Shown here: positions 27,337 through 36,496 of the stretch, piece after piece
How positions within the stretch are numbered: the stretch's first letter is position 1
Layout: every line of letters starts with the position of its first letter
Origin: Limosilactobacillus fastidiosus
Lineage (GTDB): Bacteria; Bacillota; Bacilli; Lactobacillales; Lactobacillaceae
DNA: 64,000 nucleotides
Direction of reading: 5' to 3'
NCBI RefSeq assembly: GCF_014145505.1
Contig: NZ_JACIUZ010000031.1
Span: 60,305-124,304, forward strand
Position numbers and translations under genes: made by a program
Notes under the pieces: model-generated
Told to the model about the DNA's origin: nothing
Seen by the model: only the letters and a program-made list of their open reading frames with translations
Database searches by the model: none

Positions 27337-28635
27337 ATGAGTAAAGAAGTTTATGAAGAATTTAATCAGCCAATTTACCGACAACAACTAGCGAATGGCT
27401 TGACACTCCAGATGATGCCGATGACTGGATACCATAAGACATATGCAAGTTATACTACTGATTTTGGCTCAATTGATAATTACTTTGTTCCATATGGTAA
27501 ACAGGATCCCATTAAAGTCCCTGATGGGATTGCCCATTTTTTGGAACATAAGATGTTTGAGAAATCTGATCATGATGCATTTGATTTATTTGGGAAACTT
27601 GGTGCTGACTCAAATGCCTTTACCAGTTTCACCCAAACGAGTTATCTTTTTTCAACTACAAGTCATGTTCACGAAAGCTTGGATGTTCTCTTAGATTTTG
27701 TTCAGGAACCATATTTTACCGAACAGACGGTGAATAAGGAACAAGGAATTATTGGTCAGGAAATTAAGATGTACGAAGATGATGCATCTTGGCGACTATA
27801 TCTTGGGATCCTGGGGAATCTTTATCCACATGATCCAATGCATATTGATATAGCAGGGACAGTAGAAAGTATCAGTAAGATTACTCCTGAATACTTGATG
27901 GAGACATATAAGACATTTTATCAACCAAGTAACATGAACTTAGTTTTAGCTGGTAACTTGAATCCTGATGAAATCGTTAATTGGGTAACCCAAAACCAAA
28001 ATCAACGCCAATTCTTACCCGCAATTAAGCCAAATCGGATTTTTAATCTTAATGATCCAACGGCCCATGATGTAATTCCATTTAGATCGTTGACCATGGA
28101 TGTTGCTCGACCAAAAGTGATTGTTGGGTTACGAGGAATTGAGATGCCTGGGGATGGCCGGGAACGGTTGCGTTATAAGTTAGCAATTGATTTATTACTG
28201 GACGTCCTTTTTGATGATACATCGGATAATTACCTTCGCTTGTACAACAATGAAATTCTTGATGATTCATTTGCTTATAATTTAGAAATGCAGCGTGATT
28301 TTTACTTTGCCTATTTCAGTTCTGATACCGATCAGATGGAACGATTTGCGGACGAAGTAATTGCTATTTTAGAAAGTGCTGATCAACAGATTGATGCTGC
28401 AAGAACACGGTTTAATGAGATAAAAAATGCAGAAATTGGTCGGTTAACGGGTTTGCTGGATTCACCAGAAGCGGTTGCTAATCATTATGGGGGAAAGTTC
28501 TTTGACGGGGCTAATTTGATGGATGAAATTCGGGAGCTACGTTTAATTAACCTAGATGATCTCTATGATGTTGCGAAGCGATTCATTGTTTCTCAAGGAA
28601 TTTCTGTATTCCAAATTATTCCGCAACACCGTTAA
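27337..28635 (+). CDS. ymfH: M16-family zinc peptidase YmfH
   Basis: Protein of 432 aa with an intact inverted zinc motif H67-F-L-E70-H71, followed by a conserved downstream glutamate region (EIKMYEDD, about residues 147-154). It is the active partner of the preceding YmfF; together they likely form an M16B heterodimer cutting unknown peptides. Bacillus ymfH is in an operon with ymfF and ymfI. Here ymfI is not present and rodZ follows directly. Confidence 0.9.
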   Translation: MSKEVYEEFNQPIYRQQLANGLTLQMMPMTGYHKTYASYTTDFGSIDNYFVPYGKQDPIKVPDGIAHFLEHKMFEKSDHDAFDLFGKLGADSNAFTSFTQTSYLFSTTSHVHESLDVLLDFVQEPYFTEQTVNKEQGIIGQEIKMYEDDASWRLYLGILGNLYPHDPMHIDIAGTVESISKITPEYLMETYKTFYQPSNMNLVLAGNLNPDEIVNWVTQNQNQRQFLPAIKPNRIFNLNDPTAHDVIPFRSLTMDVARPKVIVGLRGIEMPGDGRERLRYKLAIDLLLDVLFDDTSDNYLRLYNNEILDDSFAYNLEMQRDFYFAYFSSDTDQMERFADEVIAILESADQQIDAARTRFNEIKNAEIGRLTGLLDSPEAVANHYGGKFFDGANLMDEIRELRLINLDDLYDVAKRFIVSQGISVFQIIPQHR

Positions 28636-28671
28636 TTCAAGATTTTCTTAATAATTGGTAACGAAATGCCA

Positions 28672-28680
28672 TGCTATAAT
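28672..28680 (+). promoter_or_regulatory. Extended -10 promoter of rodZ-pgsA
   Basis: TG-C-TATAAT (TG 28672-28673, -10 28675-28680), 40 bp before rodZ. Confidence 0.5.
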
Positions 28681-28719
28681 TAACAGGTAGGATTAAAATT
28701 CAGAGATGGAGATATCACA

Positions 28720-29805
28720 ATGAGTGAAAACGATAATGAACAACGAATCGAAATTGGGAAGAAATTACGTGATGCTCGACAGGCAAAGGGCTATACGTTA
28801 GATGACTTGCAACAATTAACTAAAATTCAAAAGCGGTATTTAATTGCAATTGAAGACGAAAAGTTTGATGAGTTACCAGGTGACTTTTACGTTCGGGCAT
28901 TTATTAAACAATACGCAGATACTGTTGGGCTTGATGGCAATGAGTTACTAAAAGAATTTAATGAACAATTACCGCAGGCTAAAACAAAAGAATATTCTGA
29001 GCATATTAGTCAGGCAGTGGAGACACGAGCTAACCGTCGGAAAACAGTCAGTCAAGGTGTCAGCAAGGTTCGCCAGTATCTGCCAACCATTATTATTGCC
29101 TGTGTAATTGTGATTATTTTGGCAGCAATTTGGGTGACCGCAATTGTGCGTGGCCATCAAGACGCTTCCACGAAGATTGACAACAGTTCTGTTTCAGTTT
29201 CTGGTGAAAGCCGGAAAAAGAGCAGTAGTTCTGTAAAGAAAGATTCTACTAAATCGCTAAAGAGTTCTGCAATCAAATTAACAGAAACTAATCGGAATAA
29301 TAATAGTGTTACTTATAATGCTGCTTCACTGAAGCAAGACACAAAATTACAGATTAAGACAAGTGAACGGGCATGGAATAGTGTGACTAGTGATGGAACG
29401 AGTGCCTTAAGTCGAACGATGGATGCTAACTCAACGGCCAATGTAACCATTAAGCGCACTGCTAATACTGTTGTAATTACGGTTGGAAATGCTTCAGTAA
29501 CGAGTTTAAATCTCGGTAATAAAAAGATTAACTTTACTGATAATGGTCGCTACAATAATACTCGGACAGTTACGATTCACTTTGGTAATTCTTCTAGTTC
29601 GGCGGTTTTTAGTAGTGCATCCGCTACTCGAACAACAACTACTAACAACCAACGGACTGCTACTCAGACAACGAGAACAAACGAAACAAACCAGAATACA
29701 ACGACTCCAGTTCGTTCAACCAATGCTTCTGCTTCAAACCAGGGGCAAAATCAAAGTCGGTCACAAACCCAACAAACACAGACTAACCAAACGCAATCAC
29801 GTTAA
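28720..29805 (+). CDS. rodZ: RodZ-like helix-turn-helix membrane protein (YmfM)
   Basis: Protein of 361 aa: an N-terminal Cro/C1-type helix-turn-helix of the RodZ kind (about 9-75), a basic stretch, one membrane helix (about 124-144), a serine-rich linker, an extracellular DUF4115 beta domain (about 195-280) and a 75-residue tail rich in Thr, Asn, Gln and Ser. RodZ binds MreB inside and connects with wall synthesis outside; mreBCD is at 20.8 kb. The tail is low complexity and probably sits in the wall. Position before pgsA is the same as Bacillus ymfM. Confidence 0.9.
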   Translation: MSENDNEQRIEIGKKLRDARQAKGYTLDDLQQLTKIQKRYLIAIEDEKFDELPGDFYVRAFIKQYADTVGLDGNELLKEFNEQLPQAKTKEYSEHISQAVETRANRRKTVSQGVSKVRQYLPTIIIACVIVIILAAIWVTAIVRGHQDASTKIDNSSVSVSGESRKKSSSSVKKDSTKSLKSSAIKLTETNRNNNSVTYNAASLKQDTKLQIKTSERAWNSVTSDGTSALSRTMDANSTANVTIKRTANTVVITVGNASVTSLNLGNKKINFTDNGRYNNTRTVTIHFGNSSSSAVFSSASATRTTTTNNQRTATQTTRTNETNQNTTTPVRSTNASASNQGQNQSRSQTQQTQTNQTQSR

Positions 29806-29826
29806 TGGTTATGAGGAGGAAGTAAT

Positions 29827-30414
29827 TTGAATTTACCTAATAAATTAACAGTTGTACGTTTAATCATCATTCCTTTTTTCTTATTGTTAATGGTTTTACC
29901 ATTGCAATCGTGGGGGACCATTAGCTTCTGGGAAGCAACAATTCCGGTTTCTCAATTTATTGCAGCAATCTTGTTTATTGTGGCAACCTTGACCGATAAT
30001 TTAGACGGTCGAATTGCACGAAAGCATCATTTAGTAACTAATTTTGGTAAGTTTACCGATCCATTAGCAGATAAACTGTTAGTAATGACAGCGTTTATTG
30101 TCTTGACTGGAAATCAAGTAGTTCCGGCATGGGTAACCTCAATCATTATCTGGCGAGAACTATCTGTTACTGGTTTGCGGCTCTTGTTGGTAGAACAAGA
30201 TGGAGTTGTTTTGGCTGCTAAAATGCCAGGAAAGATTAAGACGACTACTCAGTTCATTGCGATTATTTTCTTGTTACTTAATAACGTTATTTTTGCAATT
30301 TGGGGAATACCGTTTGGACAAATCATGCTGTATGTTTGCCTAATCTTCACTGTTTACTCTGGTATTGATTACTTTATTCAAGGTAGAGATGTCTTTTCAG
30401 ATGGTTTTAAATAA
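29827..30414 (+). CDS. pgsA: CDP-diacylglycerol-glycerol-3-phosphate phosphatidyltransferase
   Basis: Protein of 195 aa with about five membrane helices and the complete CDP-alcohol transferase motif DGX2ARX8GX3DX3D (DGRIAR ... FGKFTDPLADK, about residues 59-81). It makes phosphatidylglycerol phosphate, the first step to phosphatidylglycerol and cardiolipin. TTG start at 29827, preceded by GAGGAGGAAG. It is essential in most Gram-positive bacteria. It ends with a strong terminator, so the downstream transporter is separate. Confidence 0.96.
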   Translation: MNLPNKLTVVRLIIIPFFLLLMVLPLQSWGTISFWEATIPVSQFIAAILFIVATLTDNLDGRIARKHHLVTNFGKFTDPLADKLLVMTAFIVLTGNQVVPAWVTSIIIWRELSVTGLRLLLVEQDGVVLAAKMPGKIKTTTQFIAIIFLLLNNVIFAIWGIPFGQIMLYVCLIFTVYSGIDYFIQGRDVFSDGFK

Positions 30415-30468
30415 AATGAAGAGAGTGCTTGGAGTCAATAATGGCTCTTAGCACTCTCTTCGTTTTAT
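30411..30468 (+). terminator. pgsA terminator
   Basis: Stem 30419-30429 with 30450-30460, extended by AAATAAAA/TTTTATTT flanks, and a T-rich tail. Confidence 0.88.
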
Positions 30469-30582
30469 TTTTCTGAAGGAATTGTAGCTATTTTGGCAAG
30501 AAATATTCATTTTAAATTTTGAATATGATAATATTTGCCTGTACCTTAAAAAGGTGCAATGTTTATTATAGGAGATGAAATT

Positions 30583-31941
30583 ATGCTTTCATTTTTAAAG
30601 CCGGCTCCTGATGCTAAGGTTAAGGTTCCAAAGGATAAAATTGCGACCGTCTATAAGTGGCGTCAGGTTGGTGTATTATTGTCAATCTGTATCGGTTACA
30701 TTGGCTATTATGTTATTCGTCTTATTTTTACAACCGAGCAGAATGATATTATGAAGCAGTATGGCTTTACCACTGCTGATATTGGGATGGTCCTTTCATG
30801 TTTTGGTGTCGGTTATGGTATTTCTAAGTTATTCATGGGGGCACTTAGTGATAAGAGTAACCCAAATCACTACTTAGCAACTGGTTTAATTATTTCAGCA
30901 ATTTTGAACTTCGGTTTAGGAGCCACGAGAAACCTTTATGTAATGATGTTCCTAATGTTGGTAATGTCAATTGCGCAAGGCATGGGGGCTGCTGCTTGTC
31001 AGCGGATTGTTCAACTATGGTGGGGAAAGAAACACCGTGGGGCAATCTACTCTATTTGGTCATCCGCTCATAATGCTGGTGCCTTTGTCTGTGTTGCCGT
31101 TGTTCAATTAGCAACTTTCATGTTTTCGGGTTCAATTCCTGCAGTATTCTACACTGCATCAGTTGTATCATTGATCATTGCAGCTTTTGTGTTAATTTGT
31201 GGAGCTGATCGTCCTACTACTGTTGGGCTTCCAAGTATTTCTCAATATATGGGTGATGAAGTTGTGCTTGAAAATGGGAAGGCTTCTTCTTCAGAATTGA
31301 CGAGCTTAACTTTGCCACAAATCTTTGTAAAATACATTTTAACTAATAAGGTTGTTTGGGCGATTACATTGACTTCGATGTCTCTTTACCTAGTTCGTTA
31401 TGGGGTAATGAGTTGGATCCCTAGTTTCTTGGTTCAATCTAAGGGCTTTAGTCCATCGTTTGCTAAGTGGTTAGTCGGAATTTTTGAGTTAGCGGCTGTT
31501 CCCGGCGTAATTATTATGGGTGTAATCTCTGACTTTCTGAAAGATCGTCGGGCAATTGTCTGCATTGCTTGTGTAATTTTACTATTTATCTGTTTGACAA
31601 CCTACTTCTTTAGCACTAGTCACGTTTTAATTGTTACTGTTCTTTTTATCATGGGAACATTAATTTATGCACCATTAACTTTGGTTGGATTAATGGTAAA
31701 TGAAGCCGTTCCCAAGTTTGCTGTTGGTTCATCAACAGGATTTATGGGCTTCTTTCAGTATATCTTTGGTGAAACCTTAGCAACTGCCTTAATTGGTGTT
31801 TTGGTTTCCAAGTATGGTTGGTTGGCAAGTAATATTGTTCTTTATTCCGCAGCAACTCTTGCGTTATTGTTATTAATTTATATTATGTTTAATGAAAATC
31901 GAACTGCAAAGCTTGCTAAAGAAGAAGGCATAAAAGAATAA
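30583..31941 (+). CDS. uhpT: Sugar-phosphate:phosphate antiporter, UhpT/GlpT family
   Basis: Protein of 452 aa, a 12-helix major facilitator of the organophosphate:phosphate antiporter family. The start MLSFLKP, the GYYVIRLIFTTEQNDI segment (about residues 37-52) and the LTNKVVWAI/YLVRYGVMSWIP segment (about 257-282) resemble E. coli UhpT closely enough to favour hexose phosphate over glycerol-3-phosphate. It would import sugar phosphate in exchange for phosphate. ATG 30583 is chosen (GGAG 8 nt upstream). It stands alone between pgsA and cinA, which are neighbours in Bacillus, so it looks like an insertion in a conserved block. Confidence 0.85.
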   Translation: MLSFLKPAPDAKVKVPKDKIATVYKWRQVGVLLSICIGYIGYYVIRLIFTTEQNDIMKQYGFTTADIGMVLSCFGVGYGISKLFMGALSDKSNPNHYLATGLIISAILNFGLGATRNLYVMMFLMLVMSIAQGMGAAACQRIVQLWWGKKHRGAIYSIWSSAHNAGAFVCVAVVQLATFMFSGSIPAVFYTASVVSLIIAAFVLICGADRPTTVGLPSISQYMGDEVVLENGKASSSELTSLTLPQIFVKYILTNKVVWAITLTSMSLYLVRYGVMSWIPSFLVQSKGFSPSFAKWLVGIFELAAVPGVIIMGVISDFLKDRRAIVCIACVILLFICLTTYFFSTSHVLIVTVLFIMGTLIYAPLTLVGLMVNEAVPKFAVGSSTGFMGFFQYIFGETLATALIGVLVSKYGWLASNIVLYSAATLALLLLIYIMFNENRTAKLAKEEGIKE

Positions 31942-31966
31942 AAACTTGTTAATGCTATTTTATTTT

Positions 31967-32007
31967 GGGCACTAGTTTCAATTGGTATTGAATACTAGGC
32001 CCTTTTT
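31967..32007 (+). terminator. uhpT terminator
   Basis: Hairpin GGGCACTAGT (31967-31976) with ACTAGGCCC (31994-32002), more pairs inside, followed by five T. Confidence 0.85.
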
Positions 32008-32119
32008 AGATCAAGTCTTATATTAATAGGGGATTAGTTATATGATTAATCTAGGATTCAGAAAAATAAAAAGTAGGATTAGATAATTTTTACGTTATTA
32101 ATACTTGGAGGCAAAAAAC

Positions 32120-33379
32120 ATGAATGCAGAAATTATTTCGGTTGGTGATGAGCTCCAACGTGGTGAAATTACTAATACTAATTCAGCGTTCCTAGCAAAA
32201 AAGTTGAATTCTTTAGGAATTATTGTAAAGTCACAAGTAACTGTCGGTGATGATCCAGATGTTATTATTAGCAGTGTTCATGAGGGAAAGAGGCAAGCTG
32301 ATTTGATCTTTGTTTGTGGTGGCTTAGGACCGACTGCAGATGATGTTACCTTATCAGCGGTTGCGAAAGCGCTTGACATGCCATTAAGAACTGATATCTC
32401 GACATGGCAGCATCTTTTGACGATTTTTGTTCAACGCCAAATCGATGTTCAACCAGAAAATAAACGTCAGGCTCAATATGTTGGAAAATTAATCCCTAAT
32501 TTACGGGGATTAGCTTTAGGAAGTTGGGTTAGGCTGGGAAAGCAACGCGTCATTATTCTTCCAGGTCCTCCTTCTGAATTTCAAGCGATGGTGGAACAAG
32601 AAGTGATTCCCATGATTATTAAAGAATTTAATATCCAAAAGACAATTAAAACCCGAGCACTTCATTTTTTGGGGAGACCTGAGTCCAATTTAATGAATGA
32701 TTTAACACCGGTGATGAAAGCCTATCCTAACGTGATGATTACTTCATATGTCAAGCCGACAAACATTGAACTCCGGTTAACTAGTTTTGCGAATAAGCAA
32801 GCAGATATTAATGCTGAATTTGATTTAGTAACTAAGATGATTCTCGAAAAAGAAAACGAATATTACTTAGGAATGGGAAATGATTTTAGCCTAGCAAGCA
32901 AAGTGGTTAGCTTACTTAAGCAACAAAAATTAAAAATTACTGGAGCTGAAAGTCTAACTGGAGGCCTCTTTCAGAGTACGATTTGTTCAGTTCCTGGTGC
33001 TTCAGAAATCTTTGATGGGGGATTTATCATCTATGCTGCATCAGCAAAGGTTAAACTGTTAGGGATCAACCCTACGTTAATTGAACATAATGGGGTGGTA
33101 AGCAGGGCTACTGCTGAAGCAATGGCTGAATACTCTCGTGAAAGACTTGATGCTGACATTGGACTTGGCTTTACCGGAGTTGCAGGTCCAGATAGTTTAG
33201 AAGGAAATCCAGCTGGAACGGTTTGGCTTGGGTTAGCCCGTAAAGGGAAAAAGCCTATTTCAAAACGATTAAGGCTGGCTGGATATTTAGGGCGCCAAGA
33301 GATTCGCTTGTTAAGTGTTCAGTATGGTCTACAAATGGTGTTACGAGAATTAGAAAGTAATCGAACCATTGTTCGCTAA
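32120..33379 (+). CDS. cinA: Competence/damage-inducible protein CinA
   Basis: Protein of 419 aa with an N-terminal MoaB/MPT-binding-like domain (GDELQRGEITNTNS, CGGLGPTADDVT about residues 70-82) and a C-terminal PncC-type domain (GAESLTGG about 275, GVAGPDSLEG about 355). Members hydrolyse ADP-ribose and/or deamidate NMN; in transformable streptococci cinA is co-transcribed with recA. ATG 32120 follows GGAGG. It lies directly upstream of recA, with the SOS box in its last codons. Confidence 0.94.
   Translation: MNAEIISVGDELQRGEITNTNSAFLAKKLNSLGIIVKSQVTVGDDPDVIISSVHEGKRQADLIFVCGGLGPTADDVTLSAVAKALDMPLRTDISTWQHLLTIFVQRQIDVQPENKRQAQYVGKLIPNLRGLALGSWVRLGKQRVIILPGPPSEFQAMVEQEVIPMIIKEFNIQKTIKTRALHFLGRPESNLMNDLTPVMKAYPNVMITSYVKPTNIELRLTSFANKQADINAEFDLVTKMILEKENEYYLGMGNDFSLASKVVSLLKQQKLKITGAESLTGGLFQSTICSVPGASEIFDGGFIIYAASAKVKLLGINPTLIEHNGVVSRATAEAMAEYSRERLDADIGLGFTGVAGPDSLEGNPAGTVWLGLARKGKKPISKRLRLAGYLGRQEIRLLSVQYGLQMVLRELESNRTIVR
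33362..33375. promoter_or_regulatory. SOS box (LexA operator) of recA
   Basis: CGAACCATTGTTCG matches the Gram-positive LexA box (CGAAC-N4-GTTCG) perfectly. It overlaps the last codons of cinA and lies just upstream of the recA -35. Confidence 0.8.
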
Positions 33380-33384
33380 AATCC

Positions 33385-33412
33385 TTGTTTTTTTGTCCAA
33401 AACTGTTATGAT
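33385..33412 (+). promoter_or_regulatory. recA promoter
   Basis: TTGTTT (33385-33390), 16 bp, TATGAT (33407-33412) preceded by TGT, an extended -10. Confidence 0.6.
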
Positions 33413-33448
33413 TATTAACGGATATTCCGTTTCAAAGGAGGAATTAAT

Positions 33449-34534
33449 TTGGCTGATCAACGAAAAGCAGCACTTGATGTCGCAATTCGTAAGATTGAAA
33501 AGAATTTTGGTAAAGGTTCCATCATGCGGATGGGTGACGCAGCCGATATGAAGGTTGCGACGGTATCAAGTGGCTCATTAGCAATTGACAAGGCCCTGGG
33601 GGTAGGAGGTTACCCTCGTGGCCGAATTGTTGAAATTTATGGTCCTGAAAGTTCAGGGAAAACAACTGTTGCATTACAAGCAGTGGCTGAAGTTCAGCGC
33701 CAGGGTGGTACAGCAGCTTATATTGATGCTGAAAATGCTCTTGATCCCCAATACGCAGAAGCATTAGGGGTTAATGTAGATGACCTGCTTCTTTCTCAGC
33801 CTGATACGGGTGAAGAAGGGCTGGAAATCGCTGATGCGTTAATTTCAAGTGGAGCAGTAGATTTAGTTGTTGTTGATTCAGTTGCTGCCCTTGTACCACG
33901 TGCCGAAATTGAAGGTGAGATGGGGGATGCCCACGTCGGCCTTCAAGCGCGGTTAATGTCACAAGCATTGCGGAAGCTTTCTGGAGAAATCAATAAGACA
34001 AAGACGATTGCAATTTTTATTAACCAAATTCGTGAAAAAGTTGGGGTAATGTTTGGTAACCCTGAAACGACTACTGGTGGTCGGGCATTAAAGTTCTATT
34101 CAACTATTCGGATGGAAATTCGTCGTTCTGAACAAATTAAGAACGGTACAAATGTTATTGGTAATCGAACTAAGATCAAGATTGTTAAAAATAAGGTTGC
34201 TCCACCATTCAAGCGTGCGGAAGTGGACATCATGTATGGTGAAGGAATTTCTAAGACCGGTGAACTGCTTGATATGGCGGTTGATAAGGACCTTGTTAAT
34301 AAATCTGGTGCTTGGTATTCATATGGAGACGAACGGATTGGTCAAGGCCGTGAAAATGCAAAGAAATGGTTAGCAGAACACCCTGATAGTATGGCAGAAC
34401 TAATGAATAAAGTTCGTGAGGCTTATGGAATGGAGCCATTGAAGGGTACTAATAACGATAAAGATAAGAATGAAAAGCAAGATTCTAAAACTGGTTCTAA
34501 GCAAGAAACCATTGAAGAAGCAAGTAAAAAGTAA
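33449..34534 (+). CDS. recA: Recombinase RecA
   Basis: Protein of 361 aa with Walker [10 protein letters not shown] (about 66-74), Walker [11 protein letters not shown] (about 138-147) and the conserved QALRKLSG and [15 protein letters not shown] segments. RecA coats single-stranded DNA, drives strand exchange and triggers LexA self-cleavage. The C-terminal 40 residues are charged and variable, as usual. TTG start at 33449 with AAAGGAGGA upstream. It has its own SOS-regulated promoter, and cinA readthrough is also possible. Confidence 0.98.
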   Translation: MADQRKAALDVAIRKIEKNFGKGSIMRMGDAADMKVATVSSGSLAIDKALGVGGYPRGRIVEIYGPESSGKTTVALQAVAEVQRQGGTAAYIDAENALDPQYAEALGVNVDDLLLSQPDTGEEGLEIADALISSGAVDLVVVDSVAALVPRAEIEGEMGDAHVGLQARLMSQALRKLSGEINKTKTIAIFINQIREKVGVMFGNPETTTGGRALKFYSTIRMEIRRSEQIKNGTNVIGNRTKIKIVKNKVAPPFKRAEVDIMYGEGISKTGELLDMAVDKDLVNKSGAWYSYGDERIGQGRENAKKWLAEHPDSMAELMNKVREAYGMEPLKGTNNDKDKNEKQDSKTGSKQETIEEASKK

Positions 34535-34549
34535 AGATTTTAAAATTTT

Positions 34550-34590
34550 AGGTGGGAAATTACTAAATTGGTAGTTCTCCACCTTTTAAT
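34550..34590 (+). terminator. recA terminator
   Basis: Hairpin from 34550 to 34584 (AGGTGG with CCACCT and a second inner stem), then TTTTAATT. Confidence 0.75.
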
Positions 34591-34604
34591 TATTAAAAGA
34601 GTGG

Positions 34605-34633
34605 TTGACACTAATTAATGGCAAGCTTAAAAT
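34605..34633 (+). promoter_or_regulatory. rny promoter
   Basis: Perfect TTGACA (34605-34610), 17 bp, TAAAAT (34628-34633). The leader of about 85 nt before rny is AT-rich. Confidence 0.75.
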
Positions 34634-34725
34634 TTAACTTGTGTGATATTTAATTTATCATACGGTTAAATTAAACTAATTAATTGAACCAATAATAAAA
34701 ATATAGTGAAAGCGGAGGTGAAATG

Positions 34726-36285
34726 ATGGAAGCTTTCGGCTTAGTTTTCGCCGCGCTTACTATGGTTGTCGGTATTATTATTGGATATGCAATTCATAAG
34801 GTTTCTGTTGAGAAGCAACTTAAAGCTGCAAACCAAACTGCAGATCAAATTCTTTCCACTGCAAAACAGGACGCAACGACGGCGAAAAAAGAGGCTATTT
34901 TAGAAGCTAAGGAAGAAAGCCATCGTTACCGGGAAAGTGTCGAACAAGAATTAAAACAACGGCGAAGTGAGGTTCAAAAGCAAGAGGATCGGCTTTTGCA
35001 ACGGGAAGCATCATTGGATCGTAAGGATGATGTTTTAGAAAAACGTGAAGATACCGTTGGTAAGCGAGAACACCAACTTGAACATCAAACAAATCAGTTA
35101 AAGTTATCCCAAGAAAAGGCTAATTCATTAATTGAACAACGGCAACAAGAATTAGAGAGGGTTGCCCAATTATCCCATGATGAAGCTAAAAAGCAGGTCT
35201 TAGAGCAAGTCAAGGAGGAGCTGAAGACTGATCGTGCAATCATGATTCGTGATAGCGAACAGAATGCGGAATTAACTGCTGATAAGACAGCAAAGAAGTT
35301 AATTGTCGAAGCAATTCAACGGAGTGCAGCTGATGTTGTTTCCGAAGCTACTGTTTCCGTTGTTAATTTACCAAATGACGATATGAAGGGGAGAATTATT
35401 GGTCGTGAAGGTCGTAATATTCGGACCCTTGAAACGTTAACCGGGATTGATTTAATTATTGATGATACTCCTGAAGCTGTTGTGTTAAGTGGATTTGACC
35501 CGGTCCGACGTGAAATCGCAAAGATTGCATTGGAGAAGTTGATTCAGGATGGCCGAATCCATCCAGCAAGAATTGAAGAGGCTGTTGATAAGGCTCGTCA
35601 GGAAATGGACGCTAATCTCCGGGAAACTGGGGAACAAGCACTCTTTGATCTCGGAATTCACTCGATGCATCCCGACTTGATTAAGACAGTTGGTCGAATG
35701 AAGTACCGGACAAGCTATGGTCAAAATGTTCTCGATCATTCTATTGAAGTTGCTAAGTTGGCTGGAATTATGGCCGCTGAGTTAGGTGAAGACACAACTC
35801 TTGCTAAGCGTGCCGGTTTATTGCATGATATTGGAAAGGCAATTGACCATGAAGTAGATGGCTCACACGTTGAGCTTGGTGTCGAACTAACTACGAAGTA
35901 TAAGGAAAACAAGGTAGTTATTAATACGATTGCCTCACACCATGGTGACGTACCAGCTAAATCAGTAATTGCTGCTCTTGTTCAAGCTGCTGATGCTATT
36001 TCTGGTGCACGTCCTGGTGCGCGTAGTGAATCACTTGAACAATATATTCAACGATTAAAGAAACTAGAAAGTATTGCAAATGATCATAATGGTGTCGATC
36101 ATAGTTACGCAATTCAGGCAGGTCGTGAATTACGGGTAATTGTAAAGCCAAAGAAAATATCTGATCTTCAAGCGACTGTTTTATCTCATGACATTAAGCG
36201 TGAGATTGAACAAGAACTTGAATATCCTGGACACATTAAGGTAACAGTTATTCGTGAAGTTCGCGCGATCGACTATGCAAAATAA
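34726..36285 (+). CDS. rny: Ribonuclease Y
   Basis: Protein of 519 aa: N-terminal membrane helix (about 5-23), long coiled coil (about 30-200), KH domain ([13 protein letters not shown], about 221-233) and HD domain with [10 protein letters not shown] (about 366-375). RNase Y is the membrane-bound endonuclease that starts mRNA decay and riboswitch turnover in Firmicutes. There are two adjacent ATGs, 34723 and 34726; the second is 7 nt from GGAGG and is preferred. It follows recA as in Bacillus (ymdA) and has its own strong promoter. Confidence 0.97.
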   Translation: MEAFGLVFAALTMVVGIIIGYAIHKVSVEKQLKAANQTADQILSTAKQDATTAKKEAILEAKEESHRYRESVEQELKQRRSEVQKQEDRLLQREASLDRKDDVLEKREDTVGKREHQLEHQTNQLKLSQEKANSLIEQRQQELERVAQLSHDEAKKQVLEQVKEELKTDRAIMIRDSEQNAELTADKTAKKLIVEAIQRSAADVVSEATVSVVNLPNDDMKGRIIGREGRNIRTLETLTGIDLIIDDTPEAVVLSGFDPVRREIAKIALEKLIQDGRIHPARIEEAVDKARQEMDANLRETGEQALFDLGIHSMHPDLIKTVGRMKYRTSYGQNVLDHSIEVAKLAGIMAAELGEDTTLAKRAGLLHDIGKAIDHEVDGSHVELGVELTTKYKENKVVINTIASHHGDVPAKSVIAALVQAADAISGARPGARSESLEQYIQRLKKLESIANDHNGVDHSYAIQAGRELRVIVKPKKISDLQATVLSHDIKREIEQELEYPGHIKVTVIREVRAIDYAK

Positions 36286-36311
36286 ATGTTAGTTAAGGTG
36301 TTTTAATATAG

Positions 36312-36350
36312 GAAAGAGACCGGGGAGGCTCCTGGCCTCTTTCTTTATTT
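36312..36350 (+). terminator. rny terminator
   Basis: Stem GAAAGAG (36312-36318) with CTCTTTC (36337-36343), extended inward by CC/GG pairs, then TTTATTT. Confidence 0.8.
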
Positions 36351-36397
36351 AAAAATAGTTAATACTAAAGTAATAGCTTTATTTGTTTTTCACTTTC

Positions 36398-36426
36398 TTG
36401 CACTTGAATTATGCAAAAAATATAAT
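36398..36426 (+). promoter_or_regulatory. mutS-mutL promoter
   Basis: TTGCAC (36398-36403), 17 bp, perfect TATAAT (36421-36426), 70 bp before mutS. Confidence 0.7.
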
Positions 36427-36496
36427 AAGTAAAGTATAGTTATGCGGAAAAAACGTTATATATTATTGTAAAGAGAAAATTTGCGGGGTGAATTAG

